In this document: positions 34,154 through 47,400 of the stretch, in pieces
Layout: each line of letters starts with the position of its first letter
Numbering within the stretch: the first letter of the stretch is position 1
Assembly (NCBI GenBank): GCA_020744425.1
Contig: JAGMUV010000002.1
Span: forward strand, 4,384,501 to 4,448,500
Direction: 5' to 3'
DNA length: 64,000 bases
Source: Dactylonectria macrodidyma
Taxonomy: Eukaryota; Ascomycota; Sordariomycetes; Hypocreales; Nectriaceae
Program-made: the position numbers and the translations under genes
Notes under the pieces: model-generated
What the model saw: the letters and a program-made list of their open reading frames with translations, nothing else
The model's database searches: none
Told to the model about the DNA's origin: nothing

Positions 34154-36950
34154 TCAAAAGTTGAATACGTTGCCCGAACCGGGGATGCCTTCGAACATTT
34201 CGCTGAACCAGGGTTCGTCGAGCAGCATATGCACTCCGGACTCGTACATGCCCTGGGACCCGGAGCCGAGACCTAAGCCCTCGAGGTCGAAGCCAGCATT
34301 GAGGCTATAGTCGAGGTTCGATGCGTAGCCGCGGCTTTGAGGGTCGATGCCAGGGACGAGGGTGGGGTTGCCCGGTGCCATGGCGGCGGCGAGGTCGGCG
34401 CCGGGGGTGTCGGTGGAGGAGCCTATGGACATGTTGGTGGAAGGGCCGGTGCCGGGGCCGACGGACTCGGGATTGGAGTTGCCGGCGAGCGTGCTGTCGT
34501 GGAAGAAGGGTTGCGCAGGTTGGCGGACGTCGGACCACCGGCCGAAGACATGCCCCATTGTTTCGCCGGCCGAGGGTCCAGGAGCGGCGGCGCCGGTGCT
34601 CGTGCCCGTTGCCACCTCCGAGAGAAGCTGGAGCGGCGTATTAGCAGCGCGAGGGTGTTCGTTGGCACTGTTGCTGTGCATATTTGTAGGTTGCTGCGCG
34701 GGCATATGGGTGCTGGATGAAGTCGACGTTGGTGCCGGCAGCAATGCCGGATCCTTGGCCTCTTCTGCCTTGCACTGTTTATGAAACCAGCTGCGCAGCA
34801 TAACAAGGACCACGAGAAACTTGGACGCCGGGCGGGAGCGCTCGTCGGCGGCGGCGGCACGGAACTTATCCAGCAATGCATTGAGGTGTTTTGCAACGTG
34901 CATATCGTCCTTGTCGATGACACGGCCAAGCTCCGAGCCCGGCGCCGACGCAGAAAAGTAGAGCTTTATGAGCATCACCAGGCCATAGGCGACGCGGACA
35001 AAGTTGAAGACCGGCAGGCAACGCACCGAGGGGATTTCCATGGCCAAGAAAGTCGTTAGAAGGCCGTCGATGGCCCCTAGGGTTGCCGACAGTGCGCTAA
35101 TGTGTGCCGCTGAAAGGGCTTCATTGTTGACGAGGCCTTCACGCAGCGTGTCGGTTGAAAAGGGCGGCCGTAGGTGATCTGTTGGCCCAGAGTGGAGGGC
35201 CATCTCGTGCATGTACAGGTTGACCACGTGAAAGCTCATCTTCAGGGTTGCTGTGTGCCCGTTAGCTTGGGCTTGCGAAGGTCATGGGCGCAGATGGTAT
35301 TGACTTACGCTGCATTAGGTCTGGTTGGACTGAGGCTGTGTACTTTTCAAGGTCTCGCTCCATACCTCTGAGGGCGTATTGCGTCCTCGGATCGTTGATA
35401 TTAACCGTGACGCCAGGGTCATCGAGTGCAAATTGTATGCCAACCTCCTCGGCTAGATGGTGCGTCCACACGAGATGACAGAAGTAGGCGTCGGTGGGAG
35501 CGGCATCAGGGGACGTCTCGAGTATCTTGACGCACTCAGCCATGAAAGAGGTCCAGCGGATGAGATTCGGTCGATGCAGAGCCATGCTGGTGTTAGCAGC
35601 TAAAAAGTAGCATGTCAACCAAGCCCGCCGACTCTCCATACTTGTCGGATCAGGCGGCGTGGGACGACGGCTTGGGTGAATCCTCCAGCTCTCCATCAAC
35701 AACTTGCCACGGCGCTGAGGCAACTTCTGGCCCAGCCCAATGTCCAGGGCCATGACAGCGGCAATGTGCACCAGCTGGTAGAACTTGAGCTCTTCAAAAT
35801 GCTCGGGCGGCCAGTACCAGATGACAGCCACCTGCAGCGCCTGTACCACTTCAACGCTCTTGTCGCCCGTCAGTATAACCTTGTCGGCGAACACATGCAT
35901 CACCTCCTTCTGCAACACCTTTTGAAGGGCGGGAGTCTCGCTTGAGGCAACCGCCATGATGGCCAAGAACAGCGTCGGCTTGGTCTTGCGCAGCTCTGCT
36001 ACAGTGAAGCCAGGCGGGAACACAACGGCCGGCAGATGCACAATCATCTCGTAGTTGTACTTTGAGAAGAGATCTGCCGCCTTCTCCATGTTGATGACGC
36101 CACGGTCCACGACATCTCCCTGGTATATGGTTGAGAAGTAAGATCCAGTATACGACGGATCTCCACTGGCCACCTCGGGTCCTCGGTCGACTCCTGCCTG
36201 TCCGTCAAACTTCCTCTTTTGCCCCGTCGCAGTCACCATTGTTGACGCAGGAGTATGATGGCCCGTCTGTTGCTGATCATGATATCCATGATGTTCGTGG
36301 TGTCCCCCATGCTCCGGTATTGATGCCGTTCCAGGACTGATTGGACTCTGCGTCGTCGCCGACGGGCCCCAATTCGTGTTGCCCGTATCCTTCCACAGGT
36401 GCCGTATGCTGTTCGATGGGTGTTCCGGGGGTGGTCGATATGAAATAGCCGCAGATCCCGAGGGCGCATGTCCTCCCGCGACTCTGGTCTGCAAGCTTGC
36501 CGTCAAGGCATCAATCTTCTTCTCTAGCTCGGCGACCCTGCTATCCGTCTTCTTCTGTCGCTTGCGCGTCGGCACCGTCACGACGCAGTTCCTCCCGGCC
36601 TTGCGGCACCTCCTACACGGCCCTTCGTCGTTGGGATCCGGCTCGCATCGCACCTTGAGCCCACGACACGCCTCGCAGGCCCGGGGTCGCTTCGGGTCGC
36701 CGCCGTCGGCATCCGCATCCGCGTCGTGATGTTGCGATGCGCCAAGGCCGGCCTTCGGCGCATCGGATGGCTCGGCGCCGTCGCTATCGCTGTGGGAGGG
36801 TGGCAGAAGGCTGCCTATGGGTCCAGTGAGCTGGCTGAACGGCGATGAGGTCCGGGACTGAGCCGCCGCTGCCGCTGCCACATTGCTAGATAATGGCCGG
36901 TCACCGCTGCCCGCAGCCAGTCGAGGATCCAGTCGAGGATCAAGCTCCAT
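34154..36950 (-). CDS. Zn(II)2Cys6 transcription factor
   Basis: Exons 36950-35309 and 35250-34154 (intron 35308-35251, GTAAGT..CAG) encode 912 aa. The DNA-binding zinc cluster has C92, C95, C102, C112, C115 and C122, a perfect Cx2Cx6Cx9Cx2Cx6C, followed by a basic linker (PTRKRQKKTD) and a short coiled coil (SRVAELEKKIDALTASL) for dimerisation on paired CGG-type half-sites. The middle region (about 290-690) has the helical pattern of fungal transcription-factor regulatory domains, including SMESRRAWLTCYFLAANTSM. The C-terminal third is Ser/Thr/Gly/Pro-rich with an acidic aromatic end (LLDEPWFSEMFEGI) that could be an activation segment. The architecture recalls Leu3/War1-like regulators, but I cannot name the orthologue or target pathway. 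The splice adds TLKMSFHVVNLYMHEM in frame. Confidence 0.9.
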
Positions 36951-37678
36951 CAGTGACGATAGAGTCGGAGTGTCGGTCGTGACTAGAGAGCTTGAGGGAA
37001 CTGGGATGCGGAGGACGGCAATCTTTGGCGCCGACGGTCCGACGATCGTGCTCGAAACTGACCCACCCGAACTGCTGACTCAGCGCCCATCGGGACTGCA
37101 TCATCCGATTTCTCCGTCATTCAAATCAACTTACCTAAGGTACCTAGGTTGAATACTCGTCTCATGTATCAGTTTGCAATATTATTAATTCAAGATACCG
37201 TGTTCAAAGCTATTCATGGGTCTAAGTAATAAAATACTACCCAGTTCTCATCCATCTCATATGACACCTAATGTGCAAACTACCCGTAACGCCGTGCTAA
37301 ACCAGGGCAACATGTTGATATGATGCAAACATGTAGACGCCTCTCAGGTCGCTGTCAAGACTCATCGAAAACTCCTGTGCATCTTTAATCATGTTGTTTG
37401 TACATTTTTCAAATCTCCAAGTCCTCTTTCCAGAGGATATCATCCGGAATGCGTGGATGATCCCAAGAAATTGCTCCAGAACAAGTCTCCATCTCTTGAA
37501 TGCAATCCTCTGCGGAAATGAATGGTACCTTCGCCGTGACTCAAATCTATGGATCGTATGGTACCGCAATTAAAATGGAAAAAGAAGAGAAAAAATCGCT
37601 GTAAATGGTATCATCGCAATTGAAACGAGTGGGTATGTTGTGTGAATGGCAGAAAAACAACGACCGGTCATGTACAGT
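36951..37678. other. Short intergenic region
   Basis: Promoter of the Zn2Cys6 gene and 3' region of the RhoGAP gene, both on the minus strand. No other feature seen. Confidence 0.5.
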
Positions 37679-40600
37679 TTAAAATCGAGTTTCTTCTCGG
37701 AGGCGGCTCTTCGACCCCTGATGCTGTGGTCCCATGAGACCGCCCATGAAAATGGCGCTCTCACGGCGTCGGTTTGGCGTAAATGACTGGTCGTGCCCGG
37801 GTCCTCCGTTCCCAGACTCGTCGACGGATGACTGGTAGTGGGAACGGTCATAAGCAGGAGCCGTTCGAGCTGAAGGGTGGAGGCCATGGACTTCATAACC
37901 AGCCTGTGGTCCGTATCCGTTGGAGTTTTGGCCTGCGTTGAGTTGCGTGACGTACGTAGGCTCATATCCCTGCCGAGCTCCAGATGGGGGTGATGCTCGA
38001 GCCGCGTTCGGGTTCCCCATGAGTGGGGGCGTTGGGGTCGACCGTACTTCACGCACGGGATCCTTGCGCAGATGACTGTGAGAAGAACCGCTGCCAGAAG
38101 TGGATGGTCGAGCAGGCAGATCAAATCGTGGTGGTGCGTCCGCAAAGCGAGATGGCATATCTGGCTCTGAGACTGGCGACGGTAACTCATACACCTCTGG
38201 ATCAATGCCAAAGATGTCCTCGTAATTCTGGAGAAACATGGCAAACACTGGCGCGGGTATGTTGAGTGTCGGCGAAAAGACGATGCCAACGTTGCGAACC
38301 GTCATCTTATTGATGTCCGAGTTGTTGATGATCTTGATGAGGAATCCAATCAGATACTTGAGCAGGGTTGCATTGGCTTGGGGAAGTCTGAGGACAAGCT
38401 CGTTGAGGACAGCCATCTTATCTGTACGGTCTGCGATCTCCACGGTTGCCAGAAATTCGAGGTGCAAATCTCGTGTGAGTATTGTCGTCGGCAGCTCCCG
38501 CAAGTAAAGCTTCAAGAGGCCAGCGATCGCGTGAATGTCGTAGAATTGCGGGTCTGTCACCAAGTTGATGTCTCCCTCAGTGTTGAACCTCTCTCGAAGC
38601 TGCTTAATAACGAGGTTGGAGCCACTGAGTCGGAAAATGCCTTCCTCCAAGATCGCGTCCTTGGCGTCCAGGTACTGGATGCACCGGTACACAACCGCAG
38701 GGAGAGGCACATTCACATCCACGGGTGAGCAGAATCGTACTGCTTCAGCCAATGGTACTCCAAACGCTTGACGAACGGGTCCATGATAGCCATTCTGAGG
38801 AGGTGTCGCATTGGAGCCCGTCTCGCTGCCGCCAAATAGTGAGTCCTGTCCGTCCGAAGATGATCGAGTCTTGGGCCCAAACCCAAAGAAGCTTCGTTTT
38901 CTCTGCTTCTTCTCCTCAGTGGTTGGGATAGTCAGTCCCGACCTATTCCCCCAAGATGTCGAGTCGGAAATGACCTGAGGGTCCTTGGGACCAGAGATGA
39001 GCTTGCTAGCCTGAGCCGAAAGACCCTCAAATCCGTGGCCATGCGGGTGATCAGGGAGTCCGCCAGATGTCTTAGGTCGAGCAGGAGTGAGCTGTGGTGC
39101 GTCGCCAGCCTGAGTCGTATCGTATCTCAGGCCGACGAGTGTGTCTGAGTCCGACGGATGGTGGTGGCTGGACTTGTGACCACCCTTTCTGCTCTTAGCA
39201 GTGCTTGGACGGTCATTTGGCCCCGAGGCTTGACGGTCATGTCCAGTTCCAGGTCTGCCCGTCGGTTCAGGATCATCGGGATCGCGATAATCAATCCACT
39301 GTAAAAGTGTCTGGACCCATCGATCTCGCTCCCTATCGCTCTCAGCACATAAGACGTGTTTGACGTGACTACTCGAGTCCTTCTTCTTAGGCTCCAGAAT
39401 GAGGAACGCATGGCGATACTGGTTGTCCAATTCCTCGCCACTTGCCGCACGAGTAGGTGAGTGCGTTTCGTTGCTCTGAGACTGCTTGCCAATCTGGGCA
39501 TTTTGAAGCTTAATCGTCCCCAGGTGGGCTCCTCCAGGGGTCTCGTAGTACTTCAAGTGAGGGCCACCTAGTACAAAGAACCTAGCCTTCCAGCCACCGA
39601 AATTCTTACCCTTCTTCGTCAGATAACCACTGCGCATCATTCGGCCGTCAGGGCCTGTCTTAGTGCCGCTGATTTCTGACCCTGAGTCTCCCAACGAAAC
39701 ATTGTCGTCCGAATTCGGCGGCAGAACGTTAGAAGACAAGTACTTGCACACTTCGAGCGCCGTAGTGGTGTCGAACGGAGTATTGAGCATTTCATCCATG
39801 TATGTCTCCAAAATTGACCTACGAGCATCTAGCTTCGCTGGTGCATGCCCGTTGAACAATGATCGCTCCGGAGGCTTAGCCGTGAAGGAGGTGAACTGCT
39901 TCAACCGTTGATCTAGTTTTGCAATAGACGCTGATTCCTTCTCAACGCGCCACAATTCACCCTTGTCAGCGCGAGAAATCACAGCAAGAGTAAACACAGG
40001 GTCTTCCTCAAGCTGAGTGAGTGACATCATGCTTGCTCTAGACGGCTTCATACGCGAAGAGGCAACTTTCACTTCAATAGACGGGAGTGCGTTAGGCGGC
40101 AACAGGAGATCGGGGTACTCCTCGGTCACTAGACCCTTGAAGATGCGCGTGCGCTCGGTTGGGCTAGATCTATTAGCCGCGGTATCCGTAATTCCCAACC
40201 CGGGAATCTGGCTGCTGGCTTGAACCCGTGGAGATGAAGGCCCTTCGACAACGTTTACCGATGCTGGCGTTGCCAAGGGGGTATTTGGTGGTAAAGGAAT
40301 AGGCTGACGAGGAGGTCGCGGGGCCAAGGCACCTGTAGGAAATTGACCAGCCTTCCTCGGCGAGAGAGGAGGCGAGTTAACCGGCGCCTTCAAGTTAAAA
40401 GGACGGGGGCTAGCAGGCAGGCCAGGACTCATCAGGGGCGCCGGGATTTCTCTCGTGTTCTGGACACTAAGCATACCAGCGAGTGACGCAGGGCCGGCAT
40501 CCTGCATAACCAATGGAGGCATCGCGGCAGATTCATCATCCCGTGGGGATGCAGGCTGGCTCGATTTGCTCTTCTTAGATGCGCTTCGTGCGGCCGCCTC

Positions 40601-42748
40601 TCTAATGGCAATGATTTCTCGTTCACGGTCATCTTCCGACCGTGTTCTTCGTCGACCTCGTTTCTCGTGCAAGATTTCATTGACCTCAAGAAGATCATCG
40701 TAGTCTGAGTCGCTTTCGTCATCGTCAGGAGGAGCGATGACATTTGAAGGTCGGTCTTGCTTCAGCTGAAGTGGTGCGGGCGGAGGCTTGCGTGGAGGGG
40801 GGGCAGGAAATTTGGCAATGCCCTCGTCAGCTTGCGGTGTCGCCTCGACTACAGCGACGGTTGGAAGGTGTCCCATTGGAGGTTTGGGCGGTGGCATCCT
40901 TGGTGGTTCGCTAGGTAGACTACGTGAAGGCGGGAGTGAGAGGTTGAACGGAATCTCGTTCAGTTGTTGGTCGGCCTTTTCCTTTCGCACCCGGTCAGCC
41001 GCTCTGTCATCCTCCTCGTGGTCAAACTTGTCGAGAGCATGATCTTGAGGTTTAGGCATGGCGTGGGCCGGATGTAGGATCTCGCCGACGGCAGATGGCG
41101 GAGGATTCGGTTGGTCTGCCGGGGGTGTGATTGGATAGGGCGCCAGCGTCACCTCGATGGGCGAGTTCTTTGTGCTGTCCGAATCCAGGGTGGGCGAATC
41201 TGGGGCGATGATGTGATTCTTGGCTCGTTCAATGTCAACTCGGGGAATAGTTGTGCCAGGGAGCGTAGGTTCATTTTGCCCTTTGCCTTTGGAACCGGAT
41301 GCCATGGAAATAGCTGGGATGGCCATGACCTCTTTTAGCTTCTTCCTGTACTTCTCCTTGTCTTGCAGGGCCCTCTCCAAATCTTTGTTCAAGCCCAAGA
41401 TCATAGCTCTTTGCTTGTCGACAAGGCGCCAGAGTTGAGTGTTCTGTTGCGACTGGGACTGCTTTTCCTTGAGAAGGTACTGGATCACGGCCTCTGGGCT
41501 TCCGGCCGTCTTTATTAGACGGGCGATATCCGTAGGGCCATTCTGCGCATCCTGTGGGCCATTGGCTCCTTGTGACTTGGCCGAGATGGCAGATATCGCG
41601 GAATCAATCGAGGAGTTGCGGGGAACGACTTTTGAGGAGGCGGCTTGAGCCGCAGCTACCGGACCAGCCATGGCCGGCCGGGGAGTCGAAAACGAGCCTT
41701 GGGACGGCTTGAAGGTCACAGGGTCAGAAACGGTTCGCGAATCATTCGGATTGCCGGGGTATGGGTGCCTGCAAGGAAACTGGTTGTTAGTGACAGTCAT
41801 GGGATGACAGGTTGACCCTCGTTCAAATCGAGCGGTTGTCGTTTTCTGACACGAACCTGGGAATGCGTGGTTCCGGGGAATCTGAATCGGAGGAATCACT
41901 GTAGAAGGCAGTCTCGGTGGGTTGTACACGGACTACCCTTGTGGTTGGCGCCTGTTCGGCAGAAATTGCTGGAGATGGTGGCTGTCGGAAAGGAAAAGAG
42001 ACGGAACGAGGGCTTGGGCTCGTGGGACTGTAGGCCAGGCTTTTGCCCGTTGACAGTGGGCTCGAAATGGGTGGTCGGGGAGATCTCGGGCTTTCAAAGG
42101 ATTGTCAGTCAATGAGAGAGTCTGGATGAATGAATGGTTCCACGACAGAAGGTTGGAGGGTCGCGGGCCACAAAAGAGGGGAAGAAGCGCAAGACGAGGT
42201 ACAATGGGCGCCTCGCACAACTTCGACCCGGGACAAAGTCGGCACAGGTATCCAAAGTTGAGAAAACGAGACGGGCGTCGGGAGAATATGTGTGGGAGAT
42301 ACAGATGTAGGATGAGTAAGAAGCGAACGGTGAAAGTGGCCAGGAGGCCTAGGATCAGCGATGGCCGGGGGGGTGTGGGGATGGAATACGGAGGGTGGTG
42401 GACTTGAGATGAAGATGCTCACCTGGGACCTGGCGACAACGAATCCAGCGACAAGAAAGGCGAGTTGGAGAAGGTTATTCTGCCGACGGTCGGACTGTCT
42501 TGGCCGAGGAAGCCTTGCTGAGAGTGAAGATGGTGCAAGTCATGAGCGACAGCTTGCACGACGGCGTCAGACGAGATGGAATTCGTCGAAGTGGAAGCGG
42601 AAACGGAGGTAGAGACGGAGGCAGAGGCAGCGAGGGAGTTTGCTGTTGCCGGTGTCGAAGCAGAGCCAGACCCAATTGCACCGGCGGAGGAGGACGAGGC
42701 AGAGGTTGTGGGAGCGACCTGGGCGCTCCGGAGCGCAAGCTGCGACAT
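37679..42748 (-). CDS. PX-PH-RhoGAP protein, Bem3-like Rho/Cdc42 GTPase activator
   Basis: Exons 42748-42423, 42090-41857 and 41768-37679 (introns 42422-42091 and 41856-41769) join in phase to 1549 aa. The N-terminal half is disordered and Pro/Ser-rich, with a coiled coil (LWRLVDKQRAMILGLNKDLE). A PX-type lipid-binding domain spans about residues 725-875 (RIFKGLVTEEYPDLLLPP onwards), a PH domain about 895-1015 (SGYLTKKGKNFGGWKARFFV to VQTLLQWIDY), and a RhoGAP domain about 1186-1376 (FGVPLAEAVRFCSP, then EEGIFRLSGSNLVIKQLRERF, with the arginine finger in GIFRLSG). The PX-PH-RhoGAP order is that of yeast Bem3, which switches off Cdc42 during polarity establishment. It should act at the plasma membrane or on endosomes at hyphal tips. 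Exon 2 is inferred from its uninterrupted frame (SPLSTGKSLAYSPTSPSPRS) and matching phases; intron 1 is long for this window (332 bp). Confidence 0.9.
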
Positions 42749-42864
42749 GGTCCGCTATCCTCATGCACCGGGACACATCAGCCAATGGGTGATTGCCGGT
42801 GCGGGAGGATGAAGTTTCGAGATGGCCGCTGCACGGTCAAACCACCGAGGCAAGGTTGTGTGCG

Positions 42865-42910
42865 ACACAGGGCGATACGGGCGAGATACAGGGCGATACA
42901 GGGCGACGCA
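42865..42910 (+). repeat. Imperfect GGGCGATACA repeat
   Basis: Four to five imperfect copies of a roughly 10-bp unit (GGGCGATAC, GGGCGAGATACA, GGGCGATACA, GGGCGACGCA) in the RhoGAP upstream region. Confidence 0.75.
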
Positions 42911-44371
42911 GCAACGTGCAGGTCAGCACAACAAGCAGGAGGAGCCCGGTGCCGGGTTTCGGTTTCGAGGGTGGAGATCCTGTGGTGAGTGTCGACGCGG
43001 TGGTGTGGTTGGTGGTTGGTGTGGTTGAGTGGACGAGCAGCGCAATACGCACGACAAGTCCGTCCGTCCGCGTCCGAGGAAGCGATAAGCGCAAGGTCTG
43101 GAACAACAACCAAGCGAGGTGAGGCGAAACGAGGCAAGGCGAGGCAGAGAGGGCCAGGCCAGGGGACGTTTTGGGAGAGAGCGAGAGTGGTGGCGGAGAT
43201 GGCAGCACAGAGGGAAGAAAAGAGTGTGTGAAGTGGGATGCCGGAACGGTAAGTTAGACGGTAGGGATGGAGCGAGTTAGGAGATTTGGCACGCTTTTGG
43301 TTAGGTACAAAGTCGGTAACTTAGGCCAAGAACGGCTTTTGAGCGACTCCAGCGGCTGAACAGTAGTGATAGACGAAGCAACAGGCGAACTCCCAAACGT
43401 AAAAGGGGACAGAGGAAGCCGGCAGTGGACTGTCCATCTGCTTGTTCATTTACCACGTAGGCAGGTATGTATGTACGTCGTACTTATTAGGCATGTAGTG
43501 CGCCCGTCGAGGCTATCTGTCTAGGTAGGTTGTTGTCTGGTGCATTCAATAGACTCACTCGTCCCCCCGGTTTCTTCTGTGGCACGACAACGGTGTCGAC
43601 TTCTCATTCCTTTGTTGATGAATCCATCCAGTCATCTACCGGACTACCTCCTACGTAGTATGCACATAATGCTACGCAAGATACTCGGTCCGTACAACAC
43701 AGCAACACAATCAACAACATCCCACCCCAGCAGTGATCGGCTGAGGTGGTGGTGGATGCAGTCGTTCGTCGTAGTAGCGCAGGAGACCAGGATCAAGGCC
43801 CTTCAAGATCCCCATTATCACTGTAGCACCACCTAAGCCAGCCAGTGACAGTGGCCGAGAATCCGCAACAGAGCACTCTAAGGCCCCGAGGCTCCCCCAA
43901 AGCAATAAGGGGTAACCCAGTAAAATGTCCACGGGACGCCGTCGGACCAAGGAGCCAGGGACCACCCCTCCGCCCGCTCACACCTATCCCACTAAACTGC
44001 CACTAACTAGAAAACCGAAAGACGCTAACAGGCTCCTGCAGGGCCACTGGTGAATTGGCGCACAACGCTGGCTCCCACCCTGTGGAGTACATTGTACTTC
44101 CTGAAGATTATCATTGATGCAGGGAGAGAGCACGGCGTCTGCGGGGAATTGGCCATGGAATTGGCCATGATGATGATTATCAAACCGACTTTTCAATATT
44201 CACAGCGCAGTGAGATATACTCTGGGCATGGCACCAACTTCAGACTCCATTCCAGCTACTTGGGTCATCTAAGACACGGCAGAGCTCTCCGGGTCTAGCA
44301 CACCAACTCAAACTCGAACTGGAACATTAGCTAGAACATCCAACGAAATCTAGGTACTAATTATGTCGTAG

Positions 44372-44407
44372 GCTGGAACATCAGCTGGAACATCAACTGG
44401 AACTTCC
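44372..44407 (+). repeat. Three tandem 12-bp units (GCTGGAACATCA type)
   Basis: Two exact units and one variant (ACTGGAACTTCC). In one forward frame they encode AGTS-AGTS-TGTS, continuing to a stop at about 44450, with related Thr-rich codons upstream but interrupted by stops. It may be a relic of a Ser/Thr-repeat protein. Confidence 0.75.
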
Positions 44408-47400
44408 ACGACAATAGCTGGAACTAGCCCTGGGACTGGGTCTTGCTAAGGTGGATCGCGGGACGTTGCGGGTTCCCGTCCAGGGGCACATGCCAGCGGC
44501 TTCAGGGCTTGCCCATTCACACCAACATTGGCGGCATAGGCGGTAGGAAGGTATTTACAGTGGGTTGATAGATAATTTGCACGGTAACTGTGCTCCGTCT
44601 GCGAGGAATGCAGGAACCAGGGGGGCCTGTCCAGCAGCCTATGTTGCTGGATATTGTGAGTACGCTACGTGTCTCTGCTCCAAACTGCTGTAACAACAAA
44701 CTCTACGGACGTAGGTAGTAGCATCAAGAAAGAGAGGGGACGGGCTGGAAGCGAGGTTTCCGTTCCCCCTCCCACTCAAACACAGCGTGCGCTCTAGATC
44801 CCCTCACGTCAGCCAAAGCACACAAGGCACTCTACGTGCTATGTACACACATAACTGCTACGCCCAAACTCTCGACCAGTCAGCAATTGAGCTATATTAA
44901 GAACCAATATTGATAAATCATTTGGGCTGCAGCAACCATTCTGTCCAAATGCAAATCATGTTTGCGTGGTCCGCTGTCGAAATGTCCATAATTAGTGGGT
45001 TTATCACAGCTTCACTTAGCGCCCGGCATGTCTCTCATCATCAGCCTGCCTCACACTCTCGGCCACTGAATTGAAGTTGCTTTTGGCCGTCTGCAAATGG
45101 CCTTATTAATTAAAGTGGACATTTGACAAGCCAGGATGATCCCCCATGTCCCGGTCCCCTGGTGTCGTGGGATTCATCTTCCAATCAACGTGGCGGCCGC
45201 CGCTATGATGCTGGGGTTTCTCTCATCCGCCCCGGCCCCGGTCCCAGCTCTTTGCCGCATCTGGAGCATTCAAACAGCCCAGTCCGTGGCTCCAGAACTC
45301 GTCGAGAGGAAGCGGCGCAACCTTTGTGTCCGTGAGGTGGCAAGGGATGAAGAGAAGGAGTTGAGGCTGGGCGGAAGCGGCAAGCGGCCGGGAAGGGAGA
45401 AAAGATATCGTTAAAAGAAGCAAAAGCGTTCTTTAAGGACCATGACCGTAGAGTTACATGGGATGGACAAACACATGACCGATTGGGTCTTCCCCCATGG
45501 TCCATGGAGACGAGAGGGAGATATTGCATGCAGTAGCACTGCAGTTGGAATGGAATGAATGACCTGAGGTGGGACAACACGTTAAGAAGATCCACTTCCC
45601 CTTTATTGTTAACCATATCCACCAGGGATGATCAGAGACATGAGTGATTCAAACTGCTGAGCCTCCCGCCAACCTGCCCAACCCGCCAAGCACACAAGCT
45701 CGCTCAAGGGAGGCCCTAACCACCAAAGCAGTCAAGCTCATGCCTGCATATTCTCTCTTCTGCAAATCCCACGAAACCTCCAACCAAGTGACAACCAGCG
45801 GCTGCACGTGTCCCGCCGCCGGAGACGGCGGAGACAGCTCCGCTTCCTGCAGGTACAATCTAGGCCCATCTCGACTGGCCCGGAGATCTATCCCGTTTGA
45901 ACCAATATTGACCACTCCTTGCCAGAGTGCCTTGAGCTTCTCCAGTCCATCATCATACCGTCCTCCCTCACTAATGAACCACCCAGTGTCGTGCTTGGTC
46001 TAGCCGCCTCCTCTGCGTGGAGATAAATTTAGCTACAAACACCACCGTCACGCGCAATGCACCTCCTTCGTACGGCAATACCCCGTAGATGCTCGCTCTT
46101 AGCACCAAAGTGCGCCCAAAATATGGTGGTATTGACGCCACTTCTGGCATTGTTGATCAAACCTGAATCACTCATGGGGTCACACCGAAACACATGCCAG
46201 TGCGAATCCGTCCAAACACGAACCCTCTGAGTCAAACTGCAAGCCACCTCGAAGACGTCACATCCGGGACGCGGCCCGTCCACATATTCATCTCAGCTCT
46301 GAATCTGGTAAAGAAGAGCGTGAGCTCTCTTTCTCCCTCTCTTTCTTTCTCATGCGTACTCACTCCGTGGCCCCAATGTCAAACTTGTGCCACCCCAGGC
46401 ATCAATGCAGCCGGGAGTTCACATCTAGATACCCACCCGCGCATTCGCACGCAAACCACCATTAGAACGCAGCGGTCAAAGCACAGACAGCCTTTTTGAT
46501 TGCTTCGAGATCTATGTCGCGATGAATGATCACGCCAAGCTTGGTTGGTTGGTTGGTTGGGGCGACTCAGGCAATTCTGTCCGCGACAAGGATGGTAATT
46601 GCTGTCTCACAGGTCCTCCTCAGCCCCCACTGTGGCACAAAGGCACATTACTTGCAAGTGAGGCGCACAATAACCAAATGGGACTGGGCCAAGACAGAGT
46701 GAAACTGGAGGCATCACTAGCGAGGTCCACGATATTGGCCCCTCAAGTATGAGCTGCATGAGAAACGGCCTAAAAGGGGACCCCACTTTCGTCCTTGGGA
46801 TGGGGGGAGCCGAGGAACCCACCAGCGGCTGACTCGTAACCATCACGGGTCTGGAATGAGCCATGGAGACATTAGAAGTTGGTCCGTTCAAGAGTATAAT
46901 GGTTGCTTAAACAGTCGGCTACGTACACTACTAGCCAACATCGTGACCATCGTGGTGTTAAACCCCCTAGAAGAAACCTCCTAGACTCCTGAGGACAGTG
47001 TCAGCGCGGGCCGAGCGGCACTCCAAGCAGTCACCTCAACGGGCTCTCCCCCCGTCGCCGACAATTACTACCCTCCCTGATGGAGCAAAGCGCGATATTG
47101 TATCTCAAATCAGATGTACCCCAGTCCCTAGAGCGGTGTGATAAGAATCAAGCCAGGTTGAGCGCCTCGTTTGCCGTCCGGGAGCGGCGGACCATTTCTT
47201 GCGCAACCAGACGAGAAGAAGTAGAACCCCCCTATTTTTCGTCTTCTTCTTCCCGCCCTCACTGGAGCAATGACGAGATGAGCGCCATCCCTGGCAAGAT
47301 ACCTCCCCGTCGCTCAATAATCCCTGCAGCTCCATCGCTAGACGTTCACGGAAACTGGTGATGATCTTAAATCCTCACGTTGTGGCCGTCGCCTAAACGG

